DNA of 64,000 nucleotides, taken from positions 17,924-81,923 of the forward strand of contig NZ_JAGXFK010000039.1 in NCBI RefSeq assembly GCF_024637375.1. The letters are read 5' to 3'. How positions within the stretch are numbered: position 1 is the first letter of the stretch; the number at the start of each line of letters is the position of its first letter. Below, one piece after another: positions 1 through 10,552 of the stretch. The position numbers and the translations under genes are program-made. The notes under the pieces were generated by a model. The model was not told the DNA's origin, ran no database searches, and saw only the letters and a program-made list of their open reading frames with translations. This DNA is from Sediminimonas sp. (GTDB lineage Bacteria; Pseudomonadota; Alphaproteobacteria; Rhodobacterales; Rhodobacteraceae).

Positions 1-20
1 GTATCACGCCGCCTGCGCGT

Positions 21-95
21 TGGGGTGTAGCCAAGTGGTAAGGCAGCAGTTTTTGGTACTGTGTATCGTAGGTTCGAATCCTACCACCCCAGCCA
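21..95 (+). tRNA. tRNA-Gln (anticodon TTG), CCA encoded at 93-95
   Basis: Acceptor stem TGGGGTG/CACCCCA, T-arm GTAGG-TTCGAAT-CCTAC, anticodon arm CAGT-TTTTGGT-ACTG with loop anticodon TTG. Confidence 0.95.
76..95 (+). repeat. attL: left copy of 20-bp direct repeat GAATCCTACCACCCCAGCCA (3' end of tRNA-Gln)
   Basis: Identical 20-mer at 42577-42596; identity stops on both sides. Confidence 0.9.
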
Positions 96-2579
96 ATGAC
101 CTCCAAAAACCTCATATTTCCCAATGGGATAGCCGTTGATCAAGCGGCCAGCCTCCCGTCTCCACGTCGCGGTGGTTCACAAACTGGTTCACATCGTGCG
201 CGGTGTAGAACGCGGGAACCGTCGAGAAAATGGGGACTTCACCTCGTTCGCAGAAACGGGATCTTCTATTTCCGGCGGCGCTGGCCCGAAAATATCCGGC
301 GTCTCGGCGCACCTGCATTTCTGTCGGTTTCGCTTCGTACGCACGTTCTCGCCGAAGCGGTAAAGCGGTCGGCCGACCTGCTGTCCGCAGTCGAAGCAGG
401 AGAGAGAAACGTGCTCGAGGAACTTCAGGACAGTCCGGTCTGCGAGGCGCGGGTCCAATCGATGCTGCGAGAGATCGTGAGGCAGGCCATGGCCGGCATG
501 ATCGCTCGACAGGAGAGCGATGCTCCCGTCGATACTTCCGACGCGAGCCTCTGCCGGATCAATGCAGAGGCAAGCCTGATCCGGGACGCTCAGCAGGCCA
601 GGGACTGGTCGGTTGCCTCCGCGTTCGCTGGAGAAATCGCACGGCAGAATGGCCTCGATCCCGAAGCTGTCGAGGCGCCCGCGGTCGCCCGGCAAGTCCT
701 CTCCCTCATGCGCCGACTGAACGAATTGGGCGCGCGCGTCGAGAGAGAGTTCGATGATCACCTCAATGCCGGGCGGGATCTTCTCATCGACAATGGACTG
801 CCGCCGTCCCGGGACGCCATGAAGCCGCCGATGCGGTTGTCAGACGCAATCGAGAAAGCGTGCGAGGAGGCCCCTCAGGACGTGGAGAGCAAGATCCGCG
901 TTGTCGGCAAACTCGCCGTGGCGTTCTTCGAAGACGTTCCGGTGTCATCGATCGTGCTGGAGCAGTCTTTCGAGTTCCTCTTCACCGTCTGGATGCTGCC
1001 GAAGGGTTGGGGCAAGACCCACGGTCGGAATCGTCACGGCCAAGCCGGTCGGAAGCTTTGTCCTCTCGAAGAAATACGCGAAGCCGACGCGAAGGACGCT
1101 GAACTTGTCGAGGAGATCATGAGCCTCGACACGCTGTCGGTGCCGGATAAGCGTCGTCGGCTGGTGCAGGAACTGACCCCGCGGCTGACCGATGGATACC
1201 TGTTCGTCCAGCGCGACATGCTCAACCGCATTTTCCGCGCAGCACTCGGGAAAAAGCGCGTCGGCCGCGATGTCGATGACGAGGATCGCGTCGTTCCATC
1301 TCACTCCCAACTCAAGAACCGGCTGCGGGCCTGGCACAAATCCCAAAAGACCCCCTGCAAACTCCCCACCCGCGTCTCGCGGCCGAAGCGGCGCATGTCC
1401 TGGTCGCTCGAACACGTATCACGGCTCCTCCGTTCGCCGATTTATTTGGGCACCTCCTCGCCCAAGCAGCGCAGCCGCAAGGCGACAGTGCGAAAGAGAT
1501 ACATCATCAGGGATGCGATCTATTGGGTTCCGCTCATCATGATTACGATGGGCGTCCGCCCCGAGGAAATCCTCCAGGCTGCCGTGCAGGACGTCGTTCG
1601 CCGCGATGGCATTCTCTGCCTCTTGGTCGGAGACGAGGAGGACGCGGTGTTGAAGAACGAACAATCGCGGCGCGTCTTGCCCATCCCGCAGATCCTTCTT
1701 GATCTCGGTTTCCGGCAATGGATCGTCGCGAGAAGGAAGTCTGGCGAAACCTGGCTTTTCCCTGAAATCCAGCCTGACAAAAGCCACGGCCGGCGGTCAC
1801 AGATCTTCGGCGATCGCCTGCGGAATCTCCTCAAGACACTCGAGCTGCAAGACGCGCGCGAAGACATCTATGCCATGCGGCGCACGCTGTCCTCAAAGCT
1901 CATGGGCCTGGGCATCGACACCGGCACGCGCCAAAGGATCCTCGGCCACCTCGAGGGAACGACCATCGACCGGCACTATTCGGATCATGGTCTTCTGGAA
2001 CTGAAGGACCTGCTCGACGCCGTCGACTACGGGATCGAAGTCGGCAGCGACAGACGGTTTGGCTTCCCGATTATTGTCGGCAACCGCACCGCCCTGCAGG
2101 CGGTCCTCGATGTCGACGTGGCGTTGACCGATCGCCGGGAAGTCTCCGCCGTTCAACTCCGGGATGCAGAAACAGACGAGATCGTGTTCGAAGCCAGCAT
2201 CTCCGGCCGCAAGGCCCCATCGGGATATCCCTGGAATGGATGCCGTCAGCTCGAGGAAATGGACGTTGCCGCCCGGATCATCTCGCTCAGCCGGCAATAT
2301 TCTCTCACCATGCCGGCGAGCGAAGAGGCCATGGGCTTCGCCAGCGAGTATCTCGCCAGCCGCTTCTTCCTTGAGAAACACAAGGAAAGGTATGACGACC
2401 GCTGCTGGGTCTCCGAGAACAGGGGCCTTCTTGAGATCGACTGGGAGGGAGGCGACACCCTCGGCTATGATTTCCGCGTCCAGACTGCCGATGTCGAATG
2501 GCGCTACGAGGTAAAGTCTAACTTGGACTATGCATTCGAATTCGAGTTTTCGCAGAATGAGATGCGCGTGGCGGCCTGA
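96..2579 (+). CDS. Site-specific tyrosine recombinase/integrase with C-terminal DUF3883 (NO VEIN)-like domain, apparently truncated at its 3' end; true start may be downstream of 96
   Basis: N-terminal WGLHLVRRNGIFYFRRRWP typical of alphaproteobacterial integrases; catalytic region MGVRPEEI...YAMRRTLSSKL...LGH...DRHYSDHG; C-terminus GYDFRVQTADVEWRYEVKSNLDYAFEFEFSQNEMRVA resembles DUF3883. Confidence 0.85.
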   Translation: MTSKNLIFPNGIAVDQAASLPSPRRGGSQTGSHRARCRTREPSRKWGLHLVRRNGIFYFRRRWPENIRRLGAPAFLSVSLRTHVLAEAVKRSADLLSAVEAGERNVLEELQDSPVCEARVQSMLREIVRQAMAGMIARQESDAPVDTSDASLCRINAEASLIRDAQQARDWSVASAFAGEIARQNGLDPEAVEAPAVARQVLSLMRRLNELGARVEREFDDHLNAGRDLLIDNGLPPSRDAMKPPMRLSDAIEKACEEAPQDVESKIRVVGKLAVAFFEDVPVSSIVLEQSFEFLFTVWMLPKGWGKTHGRNRHGQAGRKLCPLEEIREADAKDAELVEEIMSLDTLSVPDKRRRLVQELTPRLTDGYLFVQRDMLNRIFRAALGKKRVGRDVDDEDRVVPSHSQLKNRLRAWHKSQKTPCKLPTRVSRPKRRMSWSLEHVSRLLRSPIYLGTSSPKQRSRKATVRKRYIIRDAIYWVPLIMITMGVRPEEILQAAVQDVVRRDGILCLLVGDEEDAVLKNEQSRRVLPIPQILLDLGFRQWIVARRKSGETWLFPEIQPDKSHGRRSQIFGDRLRNLLKTLELQDAREDIYAMRRTLSSKLMGLGIDTGTRQRILGHLEGTTIDRHYSDHGLLELKDLLDAVDYGIEVGSDRRFGFPIIVGNRTALQAVLDVDVALTDRREVSAVQLRDAETDEIVFEASISGRKAPSGYPWNGCRQLEEMDVAARIISLSRQYSLTMPASEEAMGFASEYLASRFFLEKHKERYDDRCWVSENRGLLEIDWEGGDTLGYDFRVQTADVEWRYEVKSNLDYAFEFEFSQNEMRVAA

Positions 2580-2584
2580 TCTCC

Positions 2585-2760
2585 TTGTTGACGCGCTCCA
2601 GTGGGTTGGCAACCGATATGCAGATCCCGGTGCCAATGTCCGGCCCCGATCCACGGATCAGGGTATATGGTGCGACCATCCGGGACAGAGGCTCGCCGAC
2701 CTCACGGCGGCAGGCTGCTCGGGAAACTCGACCAATGACTGACGTTGAACGTTCGCCCGA
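2585..2760 (-). pseudogene. IS256-family (mutator) transposase C-terminal remnant
   Basis: Minus-strand translation ...GTGICISVANPLERVNKEI matches the conserved IS256-family motif (S/A)NPLERLNxEIKRR; no intact ORF. Confidence 0.6.
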
Positions 2761-2981
2761 GATCCTCGCCGCAACCGAGCGCACGTCAGCTACCGAGAAG
2801 CGCCTTGAAGAAGACGTTGTGCGCATTTCCTGCTGGATCGACGCAAAACACCCGGGATGCCCAACGGCTCTTGAAATCCAGCGTCACTATTGCTGCAAGG
2901 GTGGCCGAGTTTTGCACCGCCGTTCTCAAGGTCGCTTGCGGGGTGGCTACTCGCTCCGGCGCGGCATGCGCGCGCCGGTCG

Positions 2982-3878
2982 TCAGTCTTGGAATGCCCCG
3001 AAGCGGTCCTGCAGCTTGCGCATTCGGTTTAACCGGCCCGCGACCGCATCGCCAAGGTGTGTGATAATATCGTCCAACAGGAGCTCTGTCAGGCATGAGA
3101 AGGGCGCCTGGCTGTCCCAGAACAACCCCGAATCCGTGCGCAGCGGCAGCACGATGTCGGTGTAATCGCGTGCCCAATAGCAGTGGGAATCGCAGATCAG
3201 CACGATCGACACCCCTTCCTCTACCGCCGCTGAGAGAAGCGCGTGGCTGAGCTGCGTGTAGCGGCGCATCTCGAACATCACGATGCAGCGGCGGTACTGG
3301 GTGCCGGCGAAGATCTCGGCAAAGGTGCCGTCGCGGCCGTCCTGTTGGTGCACCCCGTCGCGCAGGTAGGACAGGCGCCCGGCGAAGCTGGAAGCGATCC
3401 CGCTGATCGTCTGGAACCCCGCGACATGGACCTGGCTCGCGCCCGAAACCGTTTCGACAGCCGAGGTCCATGCGGGAGTGCCGCGCAACTCGTGGGCGCT
3501 TTGCAGGCCGTTGACCTCCAGCTCGAAATTGTCCCAGCGGCCCGCCTGTTCCTTGGCGTCCTTGATGCGCTCCAGCCGGTTGGACACCAGCACCGGTGCC
3601 GCCTCGATTTCGTTGCGCAGGTCGACCTTCAGTTCGTTGAAGCCCTGATATCCCATCGTCCGCAGGAATCGCCCCACGGTCATCTGGCTGACCCCCACAG
3701 TCTCGGCGATCGAGGCTGCGGTCTCGAAGGCCAGCCCATCGAAGTTAATCAGCATGTAGTTCGCGATTGCCTTCTCGGCCTTTGTGAAGCGCGGGAAGTT
3801 TCGCGTCAGCCGCTCGTGCAGGCCGGTGCCATTCTGCTGTCCGTTCAATTGCGCCTCCCTGCCAGGCGTTGGAACCAT
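2982..3878 (-). CDS. MurR/RpiR family transcriptional regulator (HTH_6 + SIS domain)
   Basis: N-terminal HTH LTRNFPRFTKAEKAIANYMLINFDGLAFETAASIAETVGVSQMTVGRFLR and SIS-like C-terminal region. Confidence 0.85.
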   Translation of the reverse strand: MVPTPGREAQLNGQQNGTGLHERLTRNFPRFTKAEKAIANYMLINFDGLAFETAASIAETVGVSQMTVGRFLRTMGYQGFNELKVDLRNEIEAAPVLVSNRLERIKDAKEQAGRWDNFELEVNGLQSAHELRGTPAWTSAVETVSGASQVHVAGFQTISGIASSFAGRLSYLRDGVHQQDGRDGTFAEIFAGTQYRRCIVMFEMRRYTQLSHALLSAAVEEGVSIVLICDSHCYWARDYTDIVLPLRTDSGLFWDSQAPFSCLTELLLDDIITHLGDAVAGRLNRMRKLQDRFGAFQD

Positions 3879-5275
3879 GGCTCCGTCTGCTCGATCTGTC
3901 CGGCCAGCCGGAACAAGATATCCTCGCGCCCGAAATCGGCCGAGGCCATTACGCCCACCGGCAGCCCTTCGTCGGTCCAGTGCAGTGGCAGAGACATGCT
4001 GGGCTGTCCGGTGACATTGAACATCTGCGTGAAAGGCGAGAAGGTCGCAAGAGCCTCGCGGTAGGTCGCCAGATCGTCGGTATCGGTTCGCTGCGTGCCC
4101 AGAAGCGGCGGCGGGTGGCCCAGCGTCGGGCTGAGCACCACGTCGTAGCGCTCATGGAACGCGGCCATGCGGCGGCCCTGCGCGTGAACCTCGGCCAGGG
4201 CGCGCGGGTAGTCCTCCACCCGCATGTGGCGGCTCGCCTCGACGGCGCTCCAACTGACGGCATCCACGTGGTCCGGTCCCAGCGTGCGACCCTGCGCCCG
4301 CCCGATCGCCGCGATGGTGCGGGAGACGTTACTGGCGACGAGAATCCAGACGGCCTCACCCAGTGGCTCCCAATCGCCGGGCAGCGTTGCCTCCTCGACT
4401 TCGTGCCCCAGGGCTTCAAGGAGCTTTGCGGCTTCCAGCGCCGCCTGCTGGCATGCTGGATCCACCAGCCGGCCCGATGGCGGTGTCATTTGCAAAGCAA
4501 CGCGCAAGCGGCCCGGATCGGTCGCCGCCTCCTCGACATAGGGACGCTCGCGCGGCGGCGCCCAGTAGGGATCGCCCGGCGCAGCGCCCTGTGTCGCGTC
4601 CAGCAACGCTGCACTGTCGCGCACCGAGCGTGTCAACACATGCGCCACGGCCAAGCTGCCCCAGCCTTCGCCCACGCTCGGCCCCGAAGGCGTGCGGGCG
4701 CGCGTAGGCTTCATCCCGAAAAGTCCGCAGCAGGAGGCAGGGATGCGGATGGAGCCGCCCCCGTCGCTGGCGTGAGCCGCCGGAACGATCCCCGCGGCCA
4801 CCGCCGCCGCGCTGCCGCCGGATGAGCCGCCCGCGATGCGCGTGGGATCCCAGGGGTTGCGGGTGACACCGGTCAGGCTGGTCTCGGTCGAGGCGGCGAG
4901 GGCGAACTCCGGCGTGGTGGTCTTGCCGAAGATGACGAGCCCCGCGGCCTTGTAGCGCTCTACCAGAGTCGAATCCGCGCCCGCGACCTGATCCGCCAGG
5001 ATACGTGCGCCCAGGGTCGTGGGGGTGCCCGCAAGATCGGCCGACGCATCCTTCAGCAGAAAGGGCACGCCCTTGAAGGGTCCGTCGGGAAGGCCGGCGG
5101 ACAGGGCGGTGCGACCGTGATCGTAGAGCTTTTGGGACAGCGCGTTGATGCCGGGATTCTCCTGCTCCGCCGCGGCGATGGCGGTTTCCAGAAGTTCCTC
5201 CGCCGGGACCTCGCCGTCGGCGACAAGCTGTGCCAGCGCCGTCGCATCGTGCTGTCTGTATGCGTCGAAATTCAT
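3845..5275 (-). CDS. Amidase (amidase signature family)
   Basis: [46 protein letters not shown] amidase signature with Ser-Ser-Lys arrangement. Confidence 0.93.
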   Translation of the reverse strand: MNFDAYRQHDATALAQLVADGEVPAEELLETAIAAAEQENPGINALSQKLYDHGRTALSAGLPDGPFKGVPFLLKDASADLAGTPTTLGARILADQVAGADSTLVERYKAAGLVIFGKTTTPEFALAASTETSLTGVTRNPWDPTRIAGGSSGGSAAAVAAGIVPAAHASDGGGSIRIPASCCGLFGMKPTRARTPSGPSVGEGWGSLAVAHVLTRSVRDSAALLDATQGAAPGDPYWAPPRERPYVEEAATDPGRLRVALQMTPPSGRLVDPACQQAALEAAKLLEALGHEVEEATLPGDWEPLGEAVWILVASNVSRTIAAIGRAQGRTLGPDHVDAVSWSAVEASRHMRVEDYPRALAEVHAQGRRMAAFHERYDVVLSPTLGHPPPLLGTQRTDTDDLATYREALATFSPFTQMFNVTGQPSMSLPLHWTDEGLPVGVMASADFGREDILFRLAGQIEQTEPWFQRLAGRRN

Positions 5276-5407
5276 CCCTCGCCTTTCTACCGTTATAGGA
5301 AATAACTTGTCTTGACTTCATGGGAGACAAATAACATCGTCGTCAACATGTTCCTTGTGAACGCATAAAAAGAACAAACCCGAACACCGACAGAGAGGAT
5401 TGAAACG

Positions 5408-6952
5408 ATGACATCCCGGAAACTTCTCGGCAGCGTTGCTGCCGCCGCACTCATGGGGCTTGCCGCGCTGCCCCTCCATGCACAAGAGGGCACGCTGACC
5501 TGGGGTAAACCGGCCGAGATCACCGGTTTCGACGTTCATGTGGCTGGCACCGTCGCCTCTTGGGAAATGTACCAGATGGTCTATGAAACCCTGCTGTCCG
5601 CCGACGACGAATTGGGCCTGCAGGCCGGGCTTGCCGAAAGCTGGGAACAAACCTCGGACACGACCTATACTCTGACCATCCGCGAGGGGGCTGCATTTTC
5701 CAACGGGCGCGCGGTGACGACCGATGACGTGATCGGCAGTTTCGAGCGGATCAAGAACCCCGAAACCGCCTCCTATTGGTCGCACCAGCTGGGCGATATC
5801 GCCAGCATCGAGGCGGTGGGCGACCGCACGGTGCAGGTGGAACTGGCCAAACCGCACGCGACTTTCCTGCCCGCGCTTGCCCACATAACCGCGGCGATCC
5901 TGCCGATGAAGGAACTGCGCGAGGGCAGCTTCGATCCGACGCAGGAGATGATGGGCTCCGGCCCCTTCATGGTGGAAAACCACAACCAGGACGAAAGCTG
6001 GACGCTAAAGGCCAACCCCCATTACTGGCGCGACGGTTATCCGCTGGCCGCGACGCTGGAGGTGCCGATCATCCCCGATGAATCCGCCCGCATTGCCGCG
6101 ATCCGCGACGGTCGGATCGACTTCACGACCTTCGAGAACCCCGACGTGCAGCGGATGCTGGGTACCAACGCACAGGTCGAGATCCAGCCGCAACAGACGA
6201 CCAACTACTATCGTCTGGACGTGAATGCTCTGAAAGAAGACTCGGCCTTTTTCGACAAGAGGGTGCGCCAGGCGATGAACCTCTCCCTGGACCGCGAGGC
6301 GATCAACAACTTTGTCTTCGACGGCTCCAGCGCCGTGGACTATCCGGTGCCCGCGGCCTTCGGCAAGGACGCTTGCCGTGACCTCGACACCTACGCGATG
6401 CCCCGCGACGAACGGCTTGAGAAAGCCCGCGGCCTTCTGGAAGAGGCCGGCAATACTTCGCCCGAGGTGGCGCTGACCATCAGCTCCGCGAACCCGGTTC
6501 TGGGCCGCATCGGTCAGGTCGTGCAGCAGAACCTTTCGGAGGCGGGCTTCGAGGTGGAGATCAACCAGGTGCCCACCGCGGAATACCTGCAGAAGGTCTT
6601 TACCGATGGCGACTTCGACTTCTCCGCCTCGTGGCTGGCCGGCTACACAGACCCGGGCATGGTCATCAAGTGGTGGGACCCGAACTTCGCCGTCTGGAAC
6701 CTGTCCTTCCAGCAGAACGTGCCGGAGCTGAGCGAGGCGCTGAAAGAGGTCTCCTCCATTGCCGACGAGGCGGTGCGCGACGAGAAGCTGGTCGAGATAT
6801 GCGAGATGATCGATGACGGCGCGAACCTGCTCGCACTGGTGGGCAAGTCGGATTACGTCGTCTATCGCAACGACCAGGTCGAGGTGGTGGTGGCCGATCG
6901 CTCCGGCTCTGCCAACACCTATCAGTACATCGCCGAGTTCGATCCCAAGTAA
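5408..6952 (+). CDS. ABC transporter substrate-binding protein, family 5 (peptide/nickel type)
   Basis: Signal peptide; SBP_bac_5 pattern (WEQTSDTTYTLTIREGAAFSNGRAVTTDDV). Confidence 0.93.
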   Translation: MTSRKLLGSVAAAALMGLAALPLHAQEGTLTWGKPAEITGFDVHVAGTVASWEMYQMVYETLLSADDELGLQAGLAESWEQTSDTTYTLTIREGAAFSNGRAVTTDDVIGSFERIKNPETASYWSHQLGDIASIEAVGDRTVQVELAKPHATFLPALAHITAAILPMKELREGSFDPTQEMMGSGPFMVENHNQDESWTLKANPHYWRDGYPLAATLEVPIIPDESARIAAIRDGRIDFTTFENPDVQRMLGTNAQVEIQPQQTTNYYRLDVNALKEDSAFFDKRVRQAMNLSLDREAINNFVFDGSSAVDYPVPAAFGKDACRDLDTYAMPRDERLEKARGLLEEAGNTSPEVALTISSANPVLGRIGQVVQQNLSEAGFEVEINQVPTAEYLQKVFTDGDFDFSASWLAGYTDPGMVIKWWDPNFAVWNLSFQQNVPELSEALKEVSSIADEAVRDEKLVEICEMIDDGANLLALVGKSDYVVYRNDQVEVVVADRSGSANTYQYIAEFDPK

Positions 6953-7015
6953 GAGCCTGCGCCGGCGGGGCGGGCCCGGTGCCTGCCTCGTCAATGCGCC
7001 GCTACAAGGTCAGAC

Positions 7016-7966
7016 ATGCGACTTCTTCTCTATCTTCTCCCACGGGTGGCGGCCGCGCTGATCACGCTTTTGGGCGTCTCGGTCCTGGTCTTCCTGGCGC
7101 TGCGGATGATTCCCGGCGGCTATGCCGATATCCTGCTGGGCCCCTTCGTCACCCCCGAAGCGCGCGAGGCGATCAGCCAGCGCTATGGGCTGGATCAGCC
7201 AATGATTGTCCAGTACTGGCGATGGCTGGTGTCGCTCCTGCAGGGGGATTTCGGCATCTCGATGGTGACGCAGAAACCGGTGATCCATGAATTCATCCGC
7301 CGTGCGCCGGTGACGCTGGAGTTGGCGTTCATCGCGCTCGGGCTCGCGCTTGCCGTGGGGCTGCCGCTCGGCGTCGCTTCGGGCATCCGCAGGGGCGGGC
7401 GCAAGGGACTCGATGCCGCGCGTGTGGTCGGTGCCATAGGGGCCAGCGTGCCGGATTTCGTCGTCGGCTCGGTCCTGATTTTCATCTTCTCGGTCTGGAG
7501 CTTGTGGTTTCGCGTCGGTGGCTACGTCCCGTTCACCGACGATCCCGTGGGTAACCTTCAGACGATGCTGTTGCCGGGGCTGACGCTGTCGCTCTTCGGC
7601 ATCGCGCTGGTGCTTCGAACCACCCGTGACGCCGTGCTGCGGGTGATGACCGAAGGCTACATCACCGCCGCCGTCGCCCGGGGCGAGACGCCGCGCGCCA
7701 TCATCCGGCTGCATATCCTGCGCAACGCCGCGATCCCGGTGGTGACGGTGGTGACGACATATTTCGGCTTCCTGCTCGGCGGCGCCGTGGTGGTCGAGGT
7801 TCTGTTCTCGATCCCCGGTTTTGGGCTGTTTACTTTCAACGGGCTGCTGAACCGCGATTATGCGATCGTACAGGCGGGGGTGCTGCTGGCCGCCGGGGTT
7901 TTCGTGGCCATCAACATGACGGCCGATTTTCTCTATGCGGTGATCGACCCGCGCGTGGGGAGTTGA
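7016..7966 (+). CDS. Oligopeptide-type ABC transporter permease (DppB-like)
   Basis: Six-TM permease, order in SBP-B-C-D-F operon. Confidence 0.92.
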   Translation: MRLLLYLLPRVAAALITLLGVSVLVFLALRMIPGGYADILLGPFVTPEAREAISQRYGLDQPMIVQYWRWLVSLLQGDFGISMVTQKPVIHEFIRRAPVTLELAFIALGLALAVGLPLGVASGIRRGGRKGLDAARVVGAIGASVPDFVVGSVLIFIFSVWSLWFRVGGYVPFTDDPVGNLQTMLLPGLTLSLFGIALVLRTTRDAVLRVMTEGYITAAVARGETPRAIIRLHILRNAAIPVVTVVTTYFGFLLGGAVVVEVLFSIPGFGLFTFNGLLNRDYAIVQAGVLLAAGVFVAINMTADFLYAVIDPRVGS

Positions 7967-7969
7967 ACG

Positions 7970-8821
7970 ATGCGCACCGCGATCTACTGGCTGTCCCGCA
8001 TCTGGCGCAGTGACGCGCTGTCGGCCTTCGGGTTGGCATCGCTCCTTCTGCTAATTTTCCTCGGCATCTTCGGGCCGTTGCTTCCGCTGGGCGATCCCAC
8101 GCAGATCGCCGCCGGTCCGCGCCTCGGGCCGCCGACGCCGCAGCATCCCTTCGGCACCGATGAGCTGGGGCGGTCCTTCCTGCCCCGCGTGGTGCAGGGG
8201 ATTCGGGCGACCTTCCTGCTTTCGGCGATCGCGGTGCTGATCTCGGCCATGATCGGGACATTCCTGGGCATGGCCGCGGGCTATTTCGGCCGCGCGGTGG
8301 ACATCATGGTGGCGCGTGGGGCCGACATCCTGTTTGCCTTCCCGGCGCTGCTGGTCGGGCTTCTGGTCGCGGCCGTCCTCGGGCCGGGCCAGGTTTCGGC
8401 CATCGCGGTGATCGCCATCGCCACGCTGCCGCTGCTGATCCGCGTCGTCCGCTCGGTCACTCTGAGCGTCGCCGGGCGCGGCTTCGTCACCGCGGCCGAG
8501 GTCGCCGGCGCCTCGGCCGGGCGCATCCTGCTGCTGCACATCCTGCCCAACGTCATGGGCGCGGTGATGGTGCAACTGACCTACGCCCTTTCCATCGGCA
8601 TGATCATCGAAAGCGCGCTCAGCTTCCTCGGCCTCGGGGTGCAGCCGCCGGATGCCTCGCTGGGCTCGCTCCTGCGTCAGGGCAGCGCCTATCTGACGAT
8701 CGCGCCGTGGATGGCGATGAGCTCGGGCGCGGTGCTGTCGCTGGCGATCATGTCGGTCAACCTCGTCGGTGACGCGGTGCGCGACGCGCTGGAACCGCTC
8801 AAGGGAAGGGATCTGACATGA
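7970..8821 (+). CDS. Oligopeptide-type ABC transporter permease (DppC-like)
   Basis: HPFGTDELGRSFLPRVVQGIRATF motif typical of DppC/OppC. Confidence 0.93.
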   Translation: MRTAIYWLSRIWRSDALSAFGLASLLLLIFLGIFGPLLPLGDPTQIAAGPRLGPPTPQHPFGTDELGRSFLPRVVQGIRATFLLSAIAVLISAMIGTFLGMAAGYFGRAVDIMVARGADILFAFPALLVGLLVAAVLGPGQVSAIAVIAIATLPLLIRVVRSVTLSVAGRGFVTAAEVAGASAGRILLLHILPNVMGAVMVQLTYALSIGMIIESALSFLGLGVQPPDASLGSLLRQGSAYLTIAPWMAMSSGAVLSLAIMSVNLVGDAVRDALEPLKGRDLT

Positions 8822-9795
8822 GCCCGCTGGCCGAAATCCGCGATCTGGTCATTTCCTACCGCACGGGCAGCGGTGGCCTGCGGGCGCTGGATGGCACCGA
8901 TCTGATCCTGACCCCGGGCGAGACGGTGGCCGTTGTCGGCGAAAGCGGCTCGGGCAAATCCACGCTTGGCATGGCCATCGGTCGACTGCTGCCGGGCGAG
9001 GCCCATTGCGAGGGCGGCACACTGAGCGTCGCCGGCACCGATGTGCTGAACGCCGATGCGGATACGTTGCGCGCCCTGCGCCGCGACAAGCTGGGCTTCG
9101 TCTTCCAGAACCCGATGTCAGCGCTCGACCCCACCATGCGCGTGGGCAAGCAGGTCGCGCGCGCCATGGGCGGCAAGCCCGGGCAGAAAGAAATCGAGGC
9201 GCTACTGACCCGGGCCGAACTGTCCGAACCCGGGCGGGTGCTGCGCGCCTTTCCGCACGAGCTGTCGGGCGGCATGGCACAGCGGGTGGTGATCGCCATG
9301 GCTATCGCCCGGCAGCCCGCGCTGCTGATCGCGGACGAACCGACGGCGTCGCTCGATGCCTCCATCCGCGAGAAGATCATGGCCACGCTCAACAGGCTGC
9401 GGGACGAGACCGGCGCCACGCTCGTGGTGCTCAGTCACGACCTGCGCCTGATCGCGCGACACTCGGACCGGGTGGCGGTGATGTATGGCGGTCGCGTGGT
9501 GGAGGACGGCGCGGTAGAGACGGTTCTGGACGCGCCCGCGCATCCCTACACCGCAGCGCTGCTCTCCGCCGCCGCGGGCAGCGAGAAACCGGGTGAGCGG
9601 CTGGACCCGATCCCCGGTATGCCGCCCAGCCTCTCGGGCCGCTGCGAGGCCTGCGCCTTCGCCCCGCGCTGCACGTTCGCGCGGGAGCAGTGCAGGACCG
9701 AGCGCCCGGAGCCGCGTGTGATCGCCAAGCGGCGCGTGATCTGCCACTTCGCCGAGGATGCGCTCGCCGCTCCCGGCGCGGAACGGAGGGCCTGA
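8818..9795 (+). CDS. Oligopeptide-type ABC transporter ATP-binding protein (DppD-like)
   Basis: Walker A GESGSGKST, signature LSGGMAQR, Walker B LLIADEPT; C-terminal Cys-rich oligo_HPY. Confidence 0.94.
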   Translation: MSPLAEIRDLVISYRTGSGGLRALDGTDLILTPGETVAVVGESGSGKSTLGMAIGRLLPGEAHCEGGTLSVAGTDVLNADADTLRALRRDKLGFVFQNPMSALDPTMRVGKQVARAMGGKPGQKEIEALLTRAELSEPGRVLRAFPHELSGGMAQRVVIAMAIARQPALLIADEPTASLDASIREKIMATLNRLRDETGATLVVLSHDLRLIARHSDRVAVMYGGRVVEDGAVETVLDAPAHPYTAALLSAAAGSEKPGERLDPIPGMPPSLSGRCEACAFAPRCTFAREQCRTERPEPRVIAKRRVICHFAEDALAAPGAERRA

Positions 9796-9796
9796 G

Positions 9797-10552
9797 ATGT
9801 CGACCATGCCGGTCATCAACCTCAAGGACATCAACGTCACCTTTCGCCGCCGGCTGATCGGCGGCGACGCGGTTCATGCCGTGCGTGGCGTATCGCTGTC
9901 CATCGGGCCCGGCGAGACCTTGGGGCTGGTGGGCGAAAGCGGATCGGGCAAGACCACGCTGGGGCGGGTCTGTCTTGGCCTGCTGCGGCCCACGAGCGGG
10001 ACGATGCGCTTCGACGGCCAGGATTTCGGCCGCCTGCGGCAACGGCGCGGGCAGTTGTCGGTGGTCCTGCAGCACCCGGAATGGGCGCTGAACCCGCGCC
10101 TGCGCTGCGGTGTCTCGGTGGCCGAGCCGCTGAAAATCCTCGGTGCGCCCGCAGCCGCGCGGCGCGAGGCCGTGGCCCGAATGCTGGACCAGGTGGGGCT
10201 GACCCCCGATTTCGCCGAGCGCTACCCCGGCCAGCTTTCCGGCGGACAGCGGCAACGGGTGGCGATCGCCCGCGCGCTGATCACCGAGCCGCGCTTCATC
10301 CTCTTCGACGAGGCGGTGAGCGCGCTCGATGTCTCGGTGCAGGCGCAGGTGCTGAATCTGATCGTCGATCTGCAGGAAAAGTTGGGCTTCGCGGCGCTCT
10401 TTATTTCACACGACATGGCCGCGACACGCTACGTCTGTCACCGCATCGCCGTGATGCTCAAGGGTGAGGTGGTCGAAAGTGCCCCGGCCGAGACCTTCTA
10501 CGGCACGCCGGAGCATCCCTACAGCCGTGCGTTGATGGAGGCCGTGGCGTGA
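9797..10552 (+). CDS. Oligopeptide-type ABC transporter ATP-binding protein (DppF-like)
   Basis: Walker [30 protein letters not shown]; start trimmed to ATG at 9797, just after the upstream stop. Confidence 0.92.
   Translation: MSTMPVINLKDINVTFRRRLIGGDAVHAVRGVSLSIGPGETLGLVGESGSGKTTLGRVCLGLLRPTSGTMRFDGQDFGRLRQRRGQLSVVLQHPEWALNPRLRCGVSVAEPLKILGAPAAARREAVARMLDQVGLTPDFAERYPGQLSGGQRQRVAIARALITEPRFILFDEAVSALDVSVQAQVLNLIVDLQEKLGFAALFISHDMAATRYVCHRIAVMLKGEVVESAPAETFYGTPEHPYSRALMEAVA

Noticed and set aside
2585-3064. 159-aa plus-strand ORF after the integrase
   Set aside because: Overlaps the IS256 remnant on the opposite strand and shows no recognisable domain.
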